Shown piece after piece: positions 18,113-27,493 of a stretch of DNA of 64,000 nt. Numbering within the stretch: the first letter of the stretch is position 1; each line of letters opens with the position of its first letter. The notes beneath the pieces were generated by a model. That model had not been told where the DNA came from. It worked only from the letters and a program-made list of their open reading frames with translations, and did no database searches. Source of the stretch: Planctomycetota bacterium (GTDB taxonomy: Bacteria > Planctomycetota > Planctomycetia > Planctomycetales > Planctomycetaceae). A program made the position numbers and the translations under genes. The stretch spans positions 49,571 through 113,570 of the forward strand of contig JAHZKX010000043.1 of NCBI GenBank assembly GCA_022600195.1, read 5' to 3'.

Positions 18113-19261
18113 ATGAGGTTCGCGCTGATAATACTCACCGCAATTTCTTGCAACACATTCGGTTCGGTAGTTTTTGCCGAAGGACCAGCTGATCCAAAGA
18201 CCATCGAGAATGTCTTTTCTCAAGGTGTTTTGGAATTAGACGCAGCCCCGGCCCCCTCACTCATAAAAGGGAGTTCTGAGGCTACTGTTCCCTCAGATCC
18301 CAAGCAGGAATTGATTGGCGCTCCGAGCAGTCCACCCGCAGTCTGCATGCCCGGACAGAATAGTTGTTCTTCTGCCTGCGGTACACAATCTTTTGCCTGC
18401 AACTGTGAGTCTTGCAGTTGCAATGCTTGCACACTCTGCGATCGAATTCCTTTACTGAGTAAATTCCCCAGCGATCGTTGCTTTGATGACTTTGTGATGC
18501 CTGTCAGTAATCCGGTCTGGGCAATTGACCCCAGATCTCTGACCTATGTGCGTGGTGTTTTTATCAATCAAATGATTGATTCGCAAACTCCGGTTCTCGG
18601 TGCAGGGGATCTGCAAGTCTATGCTCTCCAAATTGGTGTTGCGCTCAACGAACGTCTCTCCTTTCTTGCTATCAAAGATGGATATAACACATTGCAGACT
18701 CGGGGTGTCGGTAACTCACGAGGCTGGGCAGACCTTGGACTGGGATTGAAATACGTATTCATCCGGGATGTTGAAAATCAATTCCTGCTCTCAGGCGGAC
18801 TCGTCTACGAAACCACTAATGGTAGCACACGTGTTTTTCAAGGAAACGGCGATGGCGTCTGGACACCCTATATTTCTGTCGGTAAGCAAATCGGCTGCGG
18901 ACATCTGATTGCTTCTTCCGGCTTTCATTTTCCCGGCAACACCGCAGAAGAATCAACATCGTTTTACTACAGTGTGCACTATGATCATCCCGTCACGGAG
19001 AAACTCTCAGCAATTGCAGAATTGAATGGTATTGTCTACACCAAAAGTGGTCAGGCCCTGCCATTGAGCATTGAAGGGGGAGACTGGATCAACCTGGGTT
19101 CATCCAGCGTAGCAGGAAACAATGTAGTTACCACAGCCTTTGGTGCCAACTACCGGCTCAACGACTGCCTGTCAGTTGCAGGAGTCTGGGAATTCCCGAT
19201 CTCCAACCGTAAGGACCTGTTAGACAGCCGCACGACTGTGACGCTGACTTTACAGTTCTGA
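18113..19261 (+). CDS. exported Cys-rich, beta-barrel-like protein
   Basis: This encodes 382 residues with a clear signal peptide (about 1-22, ending VVFAEG). GGAGGGG lies before the ATG. Residues near 70-115 form a Cys cluster (CMPGQNSCSSACG, CNCESCSCNACTLC) with about 12 Cys. The rest alternates polar and hydrophobic residues in strand-like stretches and ends TVTLTLQF, a terminal aromatic as in outer-membrane barrels. The pattern resembles the MetA-pathway/transporter-like barrel proteins common in planctomycetes. The Cys cluster could bind metal or form disulfides. It is convergent with cmk, with no bases between the stops. Confidence 0.7.
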   Translation: MRFALIILTAISCNTFGSVVFAEGPADPKTIENVFSQGVLELDAAPAPSLIKGSSEATVPSDPKQELIGAPSSPPAVCMPGQNSCSSACGTQSFACNCESCSCNACTLCDRIPLLSKFPSDRCFDDFVMPVSNPVWAIDPRSLTYVRGVFINQMIDSQTPVLGAGDLQVYALQIGVALNERLSFLAIKDGYNTLQTRGVGNSRGWADLGLGLKYVFIRDVENQFLLSGGLVYETTNGSTRVFQGNGDGVWTPYISVGKQIGCGHLIASSGFHFPGNTAEESTSFYYSVHYDHPVTEKLSAIAELNGIVYTKSGQALPLSIEGGDWINLGSSSVAGNNVVTTAFGANYRLNDCLSVAGVWEFPISNRKDLLDSRTTVTLTLQF

Positions 19262-19948
19262 TCACAGGTTCCCCTCCGAATCCTGTTCGTGAGTCGTCGA
19301 ATTGATTCGTGAGCGAACAATCTGTTCCAATTGATTGAGCACTTCATCAATTGTCAGATCGGAAGTATTGATTTCAATCGCATCGTCGGCCGGTTTCAGA
19401 GGGGCCACGGTGCGTTGTTCATCACGTTGGTCTCGTTCCTCAATCTGTTGCAAGATCTCCGAAAGGGTAGTTGTCTTTCCCTGTGCTTGAAGTTCTTCGA
19501 ATCTCCGTCGAGCTCTTTCCTGAGGGACTGCCACCAAAAAAAACTTACAGAAGGCGTCAGGAAAAACAACGGTCCCCTGATCGCGGCCTTCGCTGACAAT
19601 ATCAATGTCTTTTGCCGCCTGACGCTGTAAGTGTACCAGTTCCTGCCTGACGGCAGGATATTGCGCAACGAGAGAAGCCGCTTCGGTCACTTCAGGTGTT
19701 CTTATCGACAGAGAGACATCTTCTCCATTAAGCAGAACTTTCGCATCAGAAAATGCAATTGTAATTTGCTGGCTGATTTTCACTACCGCCTGCTCGTCGG
19801 TCAAATCAATATTTTGTTGAATCACAGCCCGGGCGACACATCGATACATGGCGCCCGTGTCAAGAAATTCAAATTTCAATCTTTCAGACAAACCGCGTGC
19901 CGCTGTGCTTTTTCCAGATCCCGCGGGTCCATCAATCGTGACGATCAT
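19262..19948 (-). CDS. cmk: cytidylate kinase
   Basis: This encodes 228 residues. Motifs are IDGPAGSGKSTAARGL (P-loop), FLDTGAMYRCVA (nucleotide-binding), VSEGRDQGTVVFPDA and the lid region RARRRFEELQ. It phosphorylates CMP and dCMP with ATP. It begins 3 bases after the stop of the GH38-like gene, so the two are probably one transcript. Confidence 0.95.
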   Translation of the reverse strand: MIVTIDGPAGSGKSTAARGLSERLKFEFLDTGAMYRCVARAVIQQNIDLTDEQAVVKISQQITIAFSDAKVLLNGEDVSLSIRTPEVTEAASLVAQYPAVRQELVHLQRQAAKDIDIVSEGRDQGTVVFPDAFCKFFLVAVPQERARRRFEELQAQGKTTTLSEILQQIEERDQRDEQRTVAPLKPADDAIEINTSDLTIDEVLNQLEQIVRSRINSTTHEQDSEGNL

Positions 19949-19951
19949 CGC

Positions 19952-22849
19952 TTATGATTGCTCCTCGAACTGGATCTCAACCTCTGCAATTTCGTAGGGG
20001 GACATCTCAATCAGTACTGCATCCTCTTCAATGGGGAGTTCTACTACTGTTTTCCCATGAAAGTCGCGTTGTCTGGCACTCACCGGTGATTTCCAACAAC
20101 GCAATTTGACTGAACGATGCACGCCTTCCGTCTCCAGTAAACGCACAGCAAACCCGGAGTTTGCACCACTCTCATCTTGCGATGATTCCTCCTGCTCCGG
20201 ATGCATCAGGTTTCTCACTCGCGTGAGTTGGACATTCGAGGCATCGAGATGAAACAACCAGCCCGCTTCTCCCATCCGGGGAGGCCCTGCGGGGCTTTGA
20301 AACTGACCTGGCGACACCATAACGTTCTTAGCCATTTGCATCGGAAAATTCTGATTCACGGCAATGGAAAATTTAAATTCGCGTTTGGATTCTCCTTCCA
20401 CAATCAACATACTATCGAGCATGCGAGGTCCCGTTTTACGATGAAAAGGCAATCCATGATTCAGAATCGTAACGCGCTGGTCTCCCTCAGCGATTTCAAA
20501 ATAATGGGGACTTTCAAATCGTTCCCCCTGAAACGCATGCGCACTTTCTAACAAGGATCGTGTCAGCGAAGCGGTACTGTCGCCCCAGGCGAAACGGGCT
20601 GCAAAATAGTGATCCCAGGGGTTACCATCAGGCATGGTTTGCACTTCGAGTTCAATTTTTACATCCAGAACTGGCCTTCCGCGCCAAAGCTGGAACGTCT
20701 GTCGAAATGTCGCCAGAGTGCTTTCACTCACCTGGTCATAAATTTCGCCGGTCGAAATGATTTCTCCCATACCAGGTCCGTCGCACACCAGTTCCACTTT
20801 CACATCGCGTACTGCCGAATATGGAGTTTTTGTCTCTACATCACCTAAAGCGCCCGGGGTTGTAATATTACGCTGATACGGAAACCGAAACGCGAGTTGC
20901 TGACTTAACCGATTGGGTTTCCGGCCGTATTCCTTGATTTGTGCAATCCCGCCGGTCTCTTCATGGATATGAACTTCAAAGAATTCATTTCTGAGTAAGA
21001 GAGGCTCGGCAATCGGTACATTATTTTTCACAGGTGCTGCAGGCGACTTTCCGGGTTGCAACCAGACAAAACCGGCACCAGGAATTTCGACAACAGCTTT
21101 TTTCTGCCGTTCATCAAATTGTGTGGTAATCACAGCAGCATGTGCTTGGGGTTCATGTTCAAATTCGGGGAGATCAACAACCACTCTTCTGGTAAATGAC
21201 AGTGAGTTTAACAACAACACGCCACTTTGTTGACCGGCACCTTGAAGAATGATTTGCGCCAGTTTTGACACACCTGTTTCACGGAATCCCTGCAAAGAAC
21301 TGATTGCGTTTTGAATCGATTCTTCACTGGCATCGGAGTGCCCGCGTTCCACATCCTTTTCGACTTTTAAGAGCGCGGCATCTTCTATTGTCTGTCCCAA
21401 CAGTGCATGAGAAACAGAGTCAAACCAACGCCCGGCGGTAAACTCATCGTGTCTTTGAAAATGATCGATGAATCGGCTGAGAGGGTCAGGCTTTCGCATC
21501 GCCACCAGCTGACTCAAAAAGGGCGAAAGGTATTCGCGTGCATCATAAGAAGAGTGCCTGCCCGAGGATTCCGTGTTTTGAAAAAAATCATTCAATAATA
21601 CAAAACTGCCCAGCACCGGTGCATATCGATGAATGCGTTTAAAGTCTTCAAAAAATGGAGATTTCACATCAGGCCAATGGGCAAACATCAAGGCTCCCAC
21701 CTGATCTTCTTCCATCGATTCGGCCATTCGCTGGGGAAAGCGAAGATAACCTGAGGATCCTTCCGCGGACATCGGAATACGGGAAAAGGCATCCAGAATC
21801 GTTCCATCAGCTCCTTCCCAGTGAATTTTACTTTGCTCATAATCGGGATAAACCCCATCATCGAGAACCAGATGCAATGCGGAATGAAATCCAAATCGAT
21901 GCAGTACCATCGGCAGGATCGAAGCCAGGCCAAAACGTCGTCTGGCCCAGGTGGTAGGGGCACGACCGGTCAGATCCTGAATCTGTTGCATCCCGGACTC
22001 GAGCTGCCAGATAAGAGACTCCACTGGTACGACAGGAATTGCAATCTGATCCTGTTCGCCGCCGATGATTTCTGTTTCCTGATTATCACAACTCATTTTC
22101 AGGAGTTCGATCAGATCCGGATTTTTTGTGGCGATGTCATCCAGATCATCGGCGGTCACCAGAATGTTAACGGGCCTCTCGTCTGCGATCGCCTGTTTCA
22201 TTGAATCATTCACCCATTCCGGCGTTAACAGGCACATGTCAATCAAATAACAGTCAATCGGATAAAATCGTTCACGATTTTCGAGCAGAACCTCAAAACA
22301 TCCTTTTAAATGTGCGCGGGCTGCTTCGATATCGTTTGCTAAAGCAGCATCGGCTGCAGCGATCGCTTCGCGCTGGATGGTTGCTTCATCCAGGCTACTG
22401 AAGTGATGCATGCACCGCGTTAATAATTCCAACTGAATATAACAGAGCCCCAGTGCATAAAAATCAGCAACCAGATCTGCTGACAACTCCAGCTCCGCAT
22501 TCGTTGCCTCTTCATGATGTAAAGGCTTCAGCGCAGCTTCTGCCATTTCATCGCGTTGAATTTTCCCACTGACAACAGTCGCGCCATTCGACTCTGCTTC
22601 TTCGATCCAGCCGTAAGGCAGCCAGTCTTCGGAGGTCTTGGGAATCAGCAGCAAACGATCTGCCAGAAACTGAGGTGGTTCATCGGAACGATGCCAGCTG
22701 GGAATGACCCTCGAAGATGCCAATAACTCAGGATGCCAGGCGACGGCAAAAGCATTTAAAAGGCTCTCGGCGTCTTTTTCTTCCAGTTCCGTAGGAAAAT
22801 CTTCAAGACTGTGGCAGGGAATCAATATTACAATATCATTGTATGTCAT
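19952..22849 (-). CDS. divergent glycoside hydrolase family 38-like protein
   Basis: This encodes 965 residues, no signal peptide, so probably cytoplasmic. The C-terminal third (from about residue 615) has the GH38 C-terminal beta-sandwich pattern: LLRNEFFEVHIHEETGGI, then YGRKPNR, and a long VDVKIEL strand region. The centre (LLNSLSFTRRVVVDLP) is also family-like. The N-terminus (ILIPCHSLEDFP) occupies the place of the alpha-mannosidase catalytic barrel, but I cannot find the canonical HxDxxW zinc motif, so activity is uncertain. Such long GH38-like proteins occur in other planctomycetes as far as I recall. It precedes cmk. Confidence 0.6.
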   Translation of the reverse strand: MTYNDIVILIPCHSLEDFPTELEEKDAESLLNAFAVAWHPELLASSRVIPSWHRSDEPPQFLADRLLLIPKTSEDWLPYGWIEEAESNGATVVSGKIQRDEMAEAALKPLHHEEATNAELELSADLVADFYALGLCYIQLELLTRCMHHFSSLDEATIQREAIAAADAALANDIEAARAHLKGCFEVLLENRERFYPIDCYLIDMCLLTPEWVNDSMKQAIADERPVNILVTADDLDDIATKNPDLIELLKMSCDNQETEIIGGEQDQIAIPVVPVESLIWQLESGMQQIQDLTGRAPTTWARRRFGLASILPMVLHRFGFHSALHLVLDDGVYPDYEQSKIHWEGADGTILDAFSRIPMSAEGSSGYLRFPQRMAESMEEDQVGALMFAHWPDVKSPFFEDFKRIHRYAPVLGSFVLLNDFFQNTESSGRHSSYDAREYLSPFLSQLVAMRKPDPLSRFIDHFQRHDEFTAGRWFDSVSHALLGQTIEDAALLKVEKDVERGHSDASEESIQNAISSLQGFRETGVSKLAQIILQGAGQQSGVLLLNSLSFTRRVVVDLPEFEHEPQAHAAVITTQFDERQKKAVVEIPGAGFVWLQPGKSPAAPVKNNVPIAEPLLLRNEFFEVHIHEETGGIAQIKEYGRKPNRLSQQLAFRFPYQRNITTPGALGDVETKTPYSAVRDVKVELVCDGPGMGEIISTGEIYDQVSESTLATFRQTFQLWRGRPVLDVKIELEVQTMPDGNPWDHYFAARFAWGDSTASLTRSLLESAHAFQGERFESPHYFEIAEGDQRVTILNHGLPFHRKTGPRMLDSMLIVEGESKREFKFSIAVNQNFPMQMAKNVMVSPGQFQSPAGPPRMGEAGWLFHLDASNVQLTRVRNLMHPEQEESSQDESGANSGFAVRLLETEGVHRSVKLRCWKSPVSARQRDFHGKTVVELPIEEDAVLIEMSPYEIAEVEIQFEEQS

Positions 22850-23517
22850 TGTCTTACAATGCTTTATAAACGTAACAACATGCTAATATTGAGTGTGTAA
22901 CAACATCTGTTCGCCTCTCTGACAGTGCTAAGCATAAGCAAACTCTCGTTGAGTATCTATAGTCCCGTATCTGAGAGCTTCCATAATTCGCAAATGCCTG
23001 ACTATCTTCTACTTAAAGATGGTGAAACAAAACAAGAGAAAATGGCCTTATGTACACTTTTGTGTTTAAAAAACCTTCATTCTCCCTCCATCAAAATTCC
23101 GAGAAAATCGTAATGAATACAGAATCATGGGGAACTATCCTGTTTCACGACTCGTCGAATCAATTAAGAGAACCAAAAATTATCAATAAATTCGATGAAA
23201 TCAACTCAAATTTCAGCTATCATTTGATAATAGTCGGGTTGATTTATTTAATTTTCAGGAAGTCGTTTTCAAACATCTGTTATTTCATTGACTTTATAAG
23301 AAACCCTGTGATAGCTTTATGTTAGGGAATAATTTGTTCTACCGATGGTTCCTGACACATCTTGTACTTTAACTGCGTAAATTAATAACAATCTTGCTGG
23401 CCTGAAAAGGTTCCTTTCAGCAGGAAAATAGCGCTTCTACAATTATTTCGAAACCTTTCCGGATTGATCTGCTTTTTCAAAGTCAGGTTTATCCAGAATG
23501 CAGGAGTAACCAGACAC
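22850..23517. other. AT-rich intergenic region
   Basis: This gap lies between divergent genes. It is AT-rich and contains open frames of 60-90 codons without ribosome sites, one rich in Phe, Ser and Asn, which I judge to be chance. It probably holds the promoter of the pilM operon. Confidence 0.4.
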
Positions 23518-25647
23518 ATGGCAGAAAATCAAGCTGTTTGGGGCATTGAAATTGGGCAAGCCGGTTTAAAGGCAATTCGACTTCGCTATGCCGAAGCCGC
23601 CGATCAGGTTATTGCAGTTGCCTTTGATTATATTCCACATCCCAAAATTTTGAGCCAGCCCGATGCTGTGCCAGATGAATTAATCAACCAGTCTCTGGAA
23701 ACCTTTCTTTCGCGAAATGAAACGAGTGGCGACCTGATTGCAATCAGCGTCCCCGGACAGACATCGCTGGCCCGCTTTATCCAGCTACCACCTGTTCAAT
23801 CCAGTCGTGTTCCCGAAATCGTCAAGTATGAAGCCAAACAACAAATCCCCTTTGCTTTGGAAGATGTAATCTGGGACTTTCAGCCTTTGGGAGGAGGCGT
23901 GGAAGAAAGTGGTTACATGCTGGACGCGGAAGTTGGTATTTTCGCGATGAAGCGAGACCAGGTTTTGCATGCACTGCAACCATTTCTCTCACGAAAAATT
24001 GAAGTTGAATTAATTCAGATCGCTCCGTTGGGTCTTTACAATACACTCTGTTATGACTCATTGGGAATTCGTCCCGGTCAGGAATACGAGGGAAATCCTG
24101 AAGAGTCCGCAATTGTCGTCGATATGGGTGCAGACAGCACCACACTGATGGTGACGAACGGCAACAAAATCTGGATTCGTAATGTTCCCATTGGTGGTAA
24201 TCACTTTACACGTGCATTAACCAAAGAGATGAAACTTACGTTTGCCAAAGCGGAGCATCTCAAATGCAATGCCACTCGTTCGGAAGACCCACGTGCCGTT
24301 TTCCAGGCTTTGCGCCCCGTATTTAATGAATATGTTTCTGAAATCCAGCGGTCGATTGGTTACTTTTCCAGCGTAAACCGTGATGCAAAAATATCGAAGG
24401 TTTATGGAACAGGCAATGGATTCAAATTGGCCGGCCTGCAAAAATTCTTACAACAGAACCTGCAGTATGAAGTTGAGCGACTCGATGATTTTCAGTCGTT
24501 GGTTGGTGATGCTGTTCTTAACGAACCTCTCTTCCAGGACAACATTCTGACATTTACGGTCCCGTATGGTATCGCATTACAGGCTTTGCAGCAGACAACG
24601 ATTCGAACTACGCTGCTGCCCCCCGAAATTGCGACTGCCCGTAAGATTCGACGTAAAAAACCCTGGGCGGTTGTCTCGGCGGCGGCATTGCTGGTGGGTC
24701 TTTGCATCTCAGCAGTGGGCTATAGTAATGTTGCGAACTCGGTTAGCAAGGACCGCTTTGGAAGCGTCGAAGGCAAAGTAAAAAATTTAACCACTCAGGT
24801 TTCCGGATATCAGTCCAGCTACGATGCTGCAGCGAGTGAATTTACTTCTAAGGTTGAGAATGGAAATAAACTCGTCTGGAATCTGGACACACGAGACGAT
24901 TGGCTGGAAGTATTCAAAACGATTAATGAATGCCTGCCAAGAGATATTGGAGACCAAATCGACAATGAGCAAATCGAGAAAAGAAATCAGATTAAACTTC
25001 CTGGTATTACAGTGAAACACTACGGTGATTTGAATGAATGGTTTGAAAAAATCCCTGAACGGTCAAAGACATCCTATATGCTGAAGGAAGATCAGGAAAA
25101 ACCACCGGAAGGCGCGGGATTTGTCTTTACCCTGAACGGTTTACATTATCACCATGATGAATCGAAGCCCACAACTGATGTTGGCATTTTGTATGTCAAT
25201 GAAACGCTCCTGAAAAACTTACAGTCCTGGACTGTTAAAAATCCGGAGTCAGCGCCGGTTGATGTACGTAAAATGGGCATTACGCACGCTGTTATTCTGA
25301 AAGATCAGCGACTTCCTTTTGAGTTCTTTCCAAACGGTCCTCCAAGTGGAATAAAGAGGGGAATGGGCGAAGGTCGTCTGAGCTCGGGTGGCTTTGGCGG
25401 TCTTGGACGAGGAGGAAGATCTGGAGGTTTTTCCTCAGAAGCGGCAGCAGTCCCCGGTGGATTAGGAGGGAGGGGAGTTCGCCCCCGTTCCAATCGTGTT
25501 GAAAAAGAACCGAAACTAATGAAGATTCATCGAACCACGTTCACTCTGGAATTTGTCTGGAAGCCGACTCCCGTACTTGAACGACAGGAAAATCCGCCCG
25601 ACTCACCTTCAGCTGAAGGCGAAGAGGCAACGGCTGAAGCCGGTTAA
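23518..25647 (+). CDS. pilM: PilM-like actin-fold protein fused to a PilN-like membrane half
   Basis: This encodes 709 residues from the ATG at 23518 (GGAG 11 bases upstream; the frame is open further but lacks a good start). Residues 1 to about 360 are PilM: WGIEIGQAGLKAIRLR, VSVPGQTSLARFIQLPP, EIVKYEAKQQIPFALEDV, VVDMGADSTTLMV and YGTGNGFKLAGL. A basic patch (RKIRRKKPW) and one membrane helix (381-402) follow, then a coiled coil and DWLEVFKTINECLP, as in PilN. The join recalls GspL. A Gly/Arg-rich stretch lies near 617-660. It likely forms the cytoplasmic/inner-membrane platform of a type IV pilus or type II secretion machine. Two single-span proteins follow. Confidence 0.85.
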   Translation: MAENQAVWGIEIGQAGLKAIRLRYAEAADQVIAVAFDYIPHPKILSQPDAVPDELINQSLETFLSRNETSGDLIAISVPGQTSLARFIQLPPVQSSRVPEIVKYEAKQQIPFALEDVIWDFQPLGGGVEESGYMLDAEVGIFAMKRDQVLHALQPFLSRKIEVELIQIAPLGLYNTLCYDSLGIRPGQEYEGNPEESAIVVDMGADSTTLMVTNGNKIWIRNVPIGGNHFTRALTKEMKLTFAKAEHLKCNATRSEDPRAVFQALRPVFNEYVSEIQRSIGYFSSVNRDAKISKVYGTGNGFKLAGLQKFLQQNLQYEVERLDDFQSLVGDAVLNEPLFQDNILTFTVPYGIALQALQQTTIRTTLLPPEIATARKIRRKKPWAVVSAAALLVGLCISAVGYSNVANSVSKDRFGSVEGKVKNLTTQVSGYQSSYDAAASEFTSKVENGNKLVWNLDTRDDWLEVFKTINECLPRDIGDQIDNEQIEKRNQIKLPGITVKHYGDLNEWFEKIPERSKTSYMLKEDQEKPPEGAGFVFTLNGLHYHHDESKPTTDVGILYVNETLLKNLQSWTVKNPESAPVDVRKMGITHAVILKDQRLPFEFFPNGPPSGIKRGMGEGRLSSGGFGGLGRGGRSGGFSSEAAAVPGGLGGRGVRPRSNRVEKEPKLMKIHRTTFTLEFVWKPTPVLERQENPPDSPSAEGEEATAEAG

Positions 25648-25693
25648 TGAACTGTATTGATATATCAAAAGTGACTCTTTTTAGATAACTTAA

Positions 25694-25708
25694 ATCAACT
25701 TTAGTAAA
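25694..25708 (+). repeat. leader repeat before the second operon gene
   Basis: ATCAACTTTAGTAAA lies 37-51 bases upstream of the start codon at 25745. A 14/15 match stands in the same place before the next gene (27454-27468). Confidence 0.5.
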
Positions 25709-25744
25709 GATAGTAAATCTCTACGGAGAGCAAGGGACAAGCAC

Positions 25745-27427
25745 ATGGACAAATTAAAACCGATTATTGTTCATAAATTCTGGATTATTCTGTTTATTGC
25801 TTTGCTGCTACCCGTAGTTGGCTGGAGCATGGCAACAGGTAGCCTCTCTAAAGAAATCGATGAGCGCAAATCCGCGATCGATAAAGCGTTTACAGATGCG
25901 CAAGTCCCTCCCAATCCTCCGAATCAAACCTGGTCTACCGCACTGCAACAGATCAATAAAGAGAAAGACCAATATATCGGGCAGTCCCATAAGAAACTTT
26001 GGGAGAATCAAAAGAGCTTATTTATATGGCCCGCTAATATTGCCCCCCTGATGAAAAACACACCCTATCGTGGCGAGATTTCCCGTGTTCCCAAGACCCA
26101 GTATCGAACGGCTTACCGGTTTGAAATTCTTCGCGCACACAAACTGGCAAAACCTTTTAGTTTACGAGACGGTACAGGTACTGTTGACATCAATCCGAAT
26201 GTGATTCCCCATGTCCCTCTCGACAAATGGAAAACTCAGAATCCAACTTCAAAAGAAATGTGGGATGCCCAGGAAGATGTCTGGCTTGTCAGTTCGATTC
26301 TGCAGGCCATTAGTGAGGTCAATAAAGGGGCTACCAATATCGGAGAGTCTGCTGTTCGTCAGATTTCTGTACTTGAACTGCGTGGTGGAACTTTTGGCGA
26401 AGAGAGCGGAGATTCTGGTGGTGGTGGTGATGGAGACTCCGCAATGGATGATATGGGAGGAGTTGGCGGCTTCGGTGGCGGAGGTGGTGGTGGACGTCGT
26501 GCAGCTGACGACGGAAAAGATGGCATGCAGAATATCGACATCGAGATGGATTTAACGGAAATCTTTGGAAACGATGCGGATACCTCTGAATCAGAAGACG
26601 ATGGTTCTGGTGAATCGGCTGAGGCAGATGGCGCAATTATTCCCGGAGGCTTCGGTGGCGGTTCTGGGAGAGGAGCATCGGCAAAACGCAAACGCTATTA
26701 CCAGGAAGCAGAAGAACTGCCATACAAAACCCGTGCGTTTTATATCAAAGCTGTCATTCAATCTGGAAAACTACCCAACCTGCTTACCGAATTGACTAAC
26801 ATGCCTTGGCCTGCTGAAATCGTGCGTGTTCAGAGAGCAGATCTGTTCGATGACAATCTCGGCTCGATTGCGAACATCGGTGGTCTTGGAGGTAGAAGAG
26901 GAGGAGGGGAGTCCGATTTCAGTGTTGATGGTCTGGTTGGCGGTGCAGGATCCGGTCGTTCTGGGAGATTCGGAGGTATCGATTCGGTATCAGAGGGGTT
27001 TTCCAGTGATAGTCAATCTGAAGGTTTGGAAAACAAGGGGTTGCTCGACGCCGCTTTAAGTGATCCCAAGCTGGCTCTGGTTACCATTGCTGGAGTAATG
27101 ACTCTCTATAAGCCTTATGAACCTCCTGAAGGAGAAGCTGTGGCTGAAACTGAGGGTGATGAAAACAATTCACAACAACCAGCTGCCGATGGTACGACAC
27201 AACCGACTGAAGCGGCATCAACACCAGAAACGGGTGAGAGTTCTGCTAATACAAATCCAGCTGCAGCTGCTCCGAATTCGCTTCCGGAAAAACAGCCAGC
27301 TCCGGCTGGAGACAACCTTCAGCAGCCAACAGAATCGACTGACCCCAAACAACCAGCAGAGACCAAACCAGACCCAAAACAACCTCCTAAGACTGAATCA
27401 AAGTCAGAGGAAACCATAAACAAATAA
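25745..27427 (+). CDS. single-span membrane protein with Gly-rich and Pro/Gln-rich segments, PilO-position
   Basis: This encodes 560 residues. A short basic N-terminus (MDKLKPIIVHK) is followed by a membrane helix (about 12-32) and a predicted periplasmic domain. Gly/Asp-rich insertions lie near 220-260, 295-315 and 380-420. The C-terminal 100 residues are mostly Pro, Gln, Thr, Ala and Lys. Between these lie ordered segments (YYQEAEELPYKTRAFYIKAVIQ, WPAEIVRVQRADLFDD). In type IV pilus operons this place is held by PilO, and the short N-terminus with one helix fits, but sequence similarity is not evident to me. CGGAGAGCAAGGG supplies a ribosome site. Confidence 0.75.
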   Translation: MDKLKPIIVHKFWIILFIALLLPVVGWSMATGSLSKEIDERKSAIDKAFTDAQVPPNPPNQTWSTALQQINKEKDQYIGQSHKKLWENQKSLFIWPANIAPLMKNTPYRGEISRVPKTQYRTAYRFEILRAHKLAKPFSLRDGTGTVDINPNVIPHVPLDKWKTQNPTSKEMWDAQEDVWLVSSILQAISEVNKGATNIGESAVRQISVLELRGGTFGEESGDSGGGGDGDSAMDDMGGVGGFGGGGGGGRRAADDGKDGMQNIDIEMDLTEIFGNDADTSESEDDGSGESAEADGAIIPGGFGGGSGRGASAKRKRYYQEAEELPYKTRAFYIKAVIQSGKLPNLLTELTNMPWPAEIVRVQRADLFDDNLGSIANIGGLGGRRGGGESDFSVDGLVGGAGSGRSGRFGGIDSVSEGFSSDSQSEGLENKGLLDAALSDPKLALVTIAGVMTLYKPYEPPEGEAVAETEGDENNSQQPAADGTTQPTEAASTPETGESSANTNPAAAAPNSLPEKQPAPAGDNLQQPTESTDPKQPAETKPDPKQPPKTESKSEETINK

Positions 27428-27453
27428 CGTAATCTTACTTAAAACTGAATTTG

Positions 27454-27468
27454 ATCAACGTTAGTAAA
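27454..27468 (+). repeat. leader repeat before the third operon gene
   Basis: ATCAACGTTAGTAAA matches the leader before the previous gene at 14 of 15 bases. Both are followed by CGGAGA ribosome sites. Confidence 0.5.
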
Positions 27469-27493
27469 ATCTCAATTATACGGAGAAGGTCCC

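Noticed and set aside
22925..23325. Two plus-strand frames of 60-91 codons before pilM
   Set aside because: AT-rich, no ribosome site, residue pattern expected of chance.
26331..26691. His- and Pro-rich minus-strand frames over the Gly-rich stretches
   Set aside because: They are reverse-strand reads of Gly-codon repeats in the real gene.
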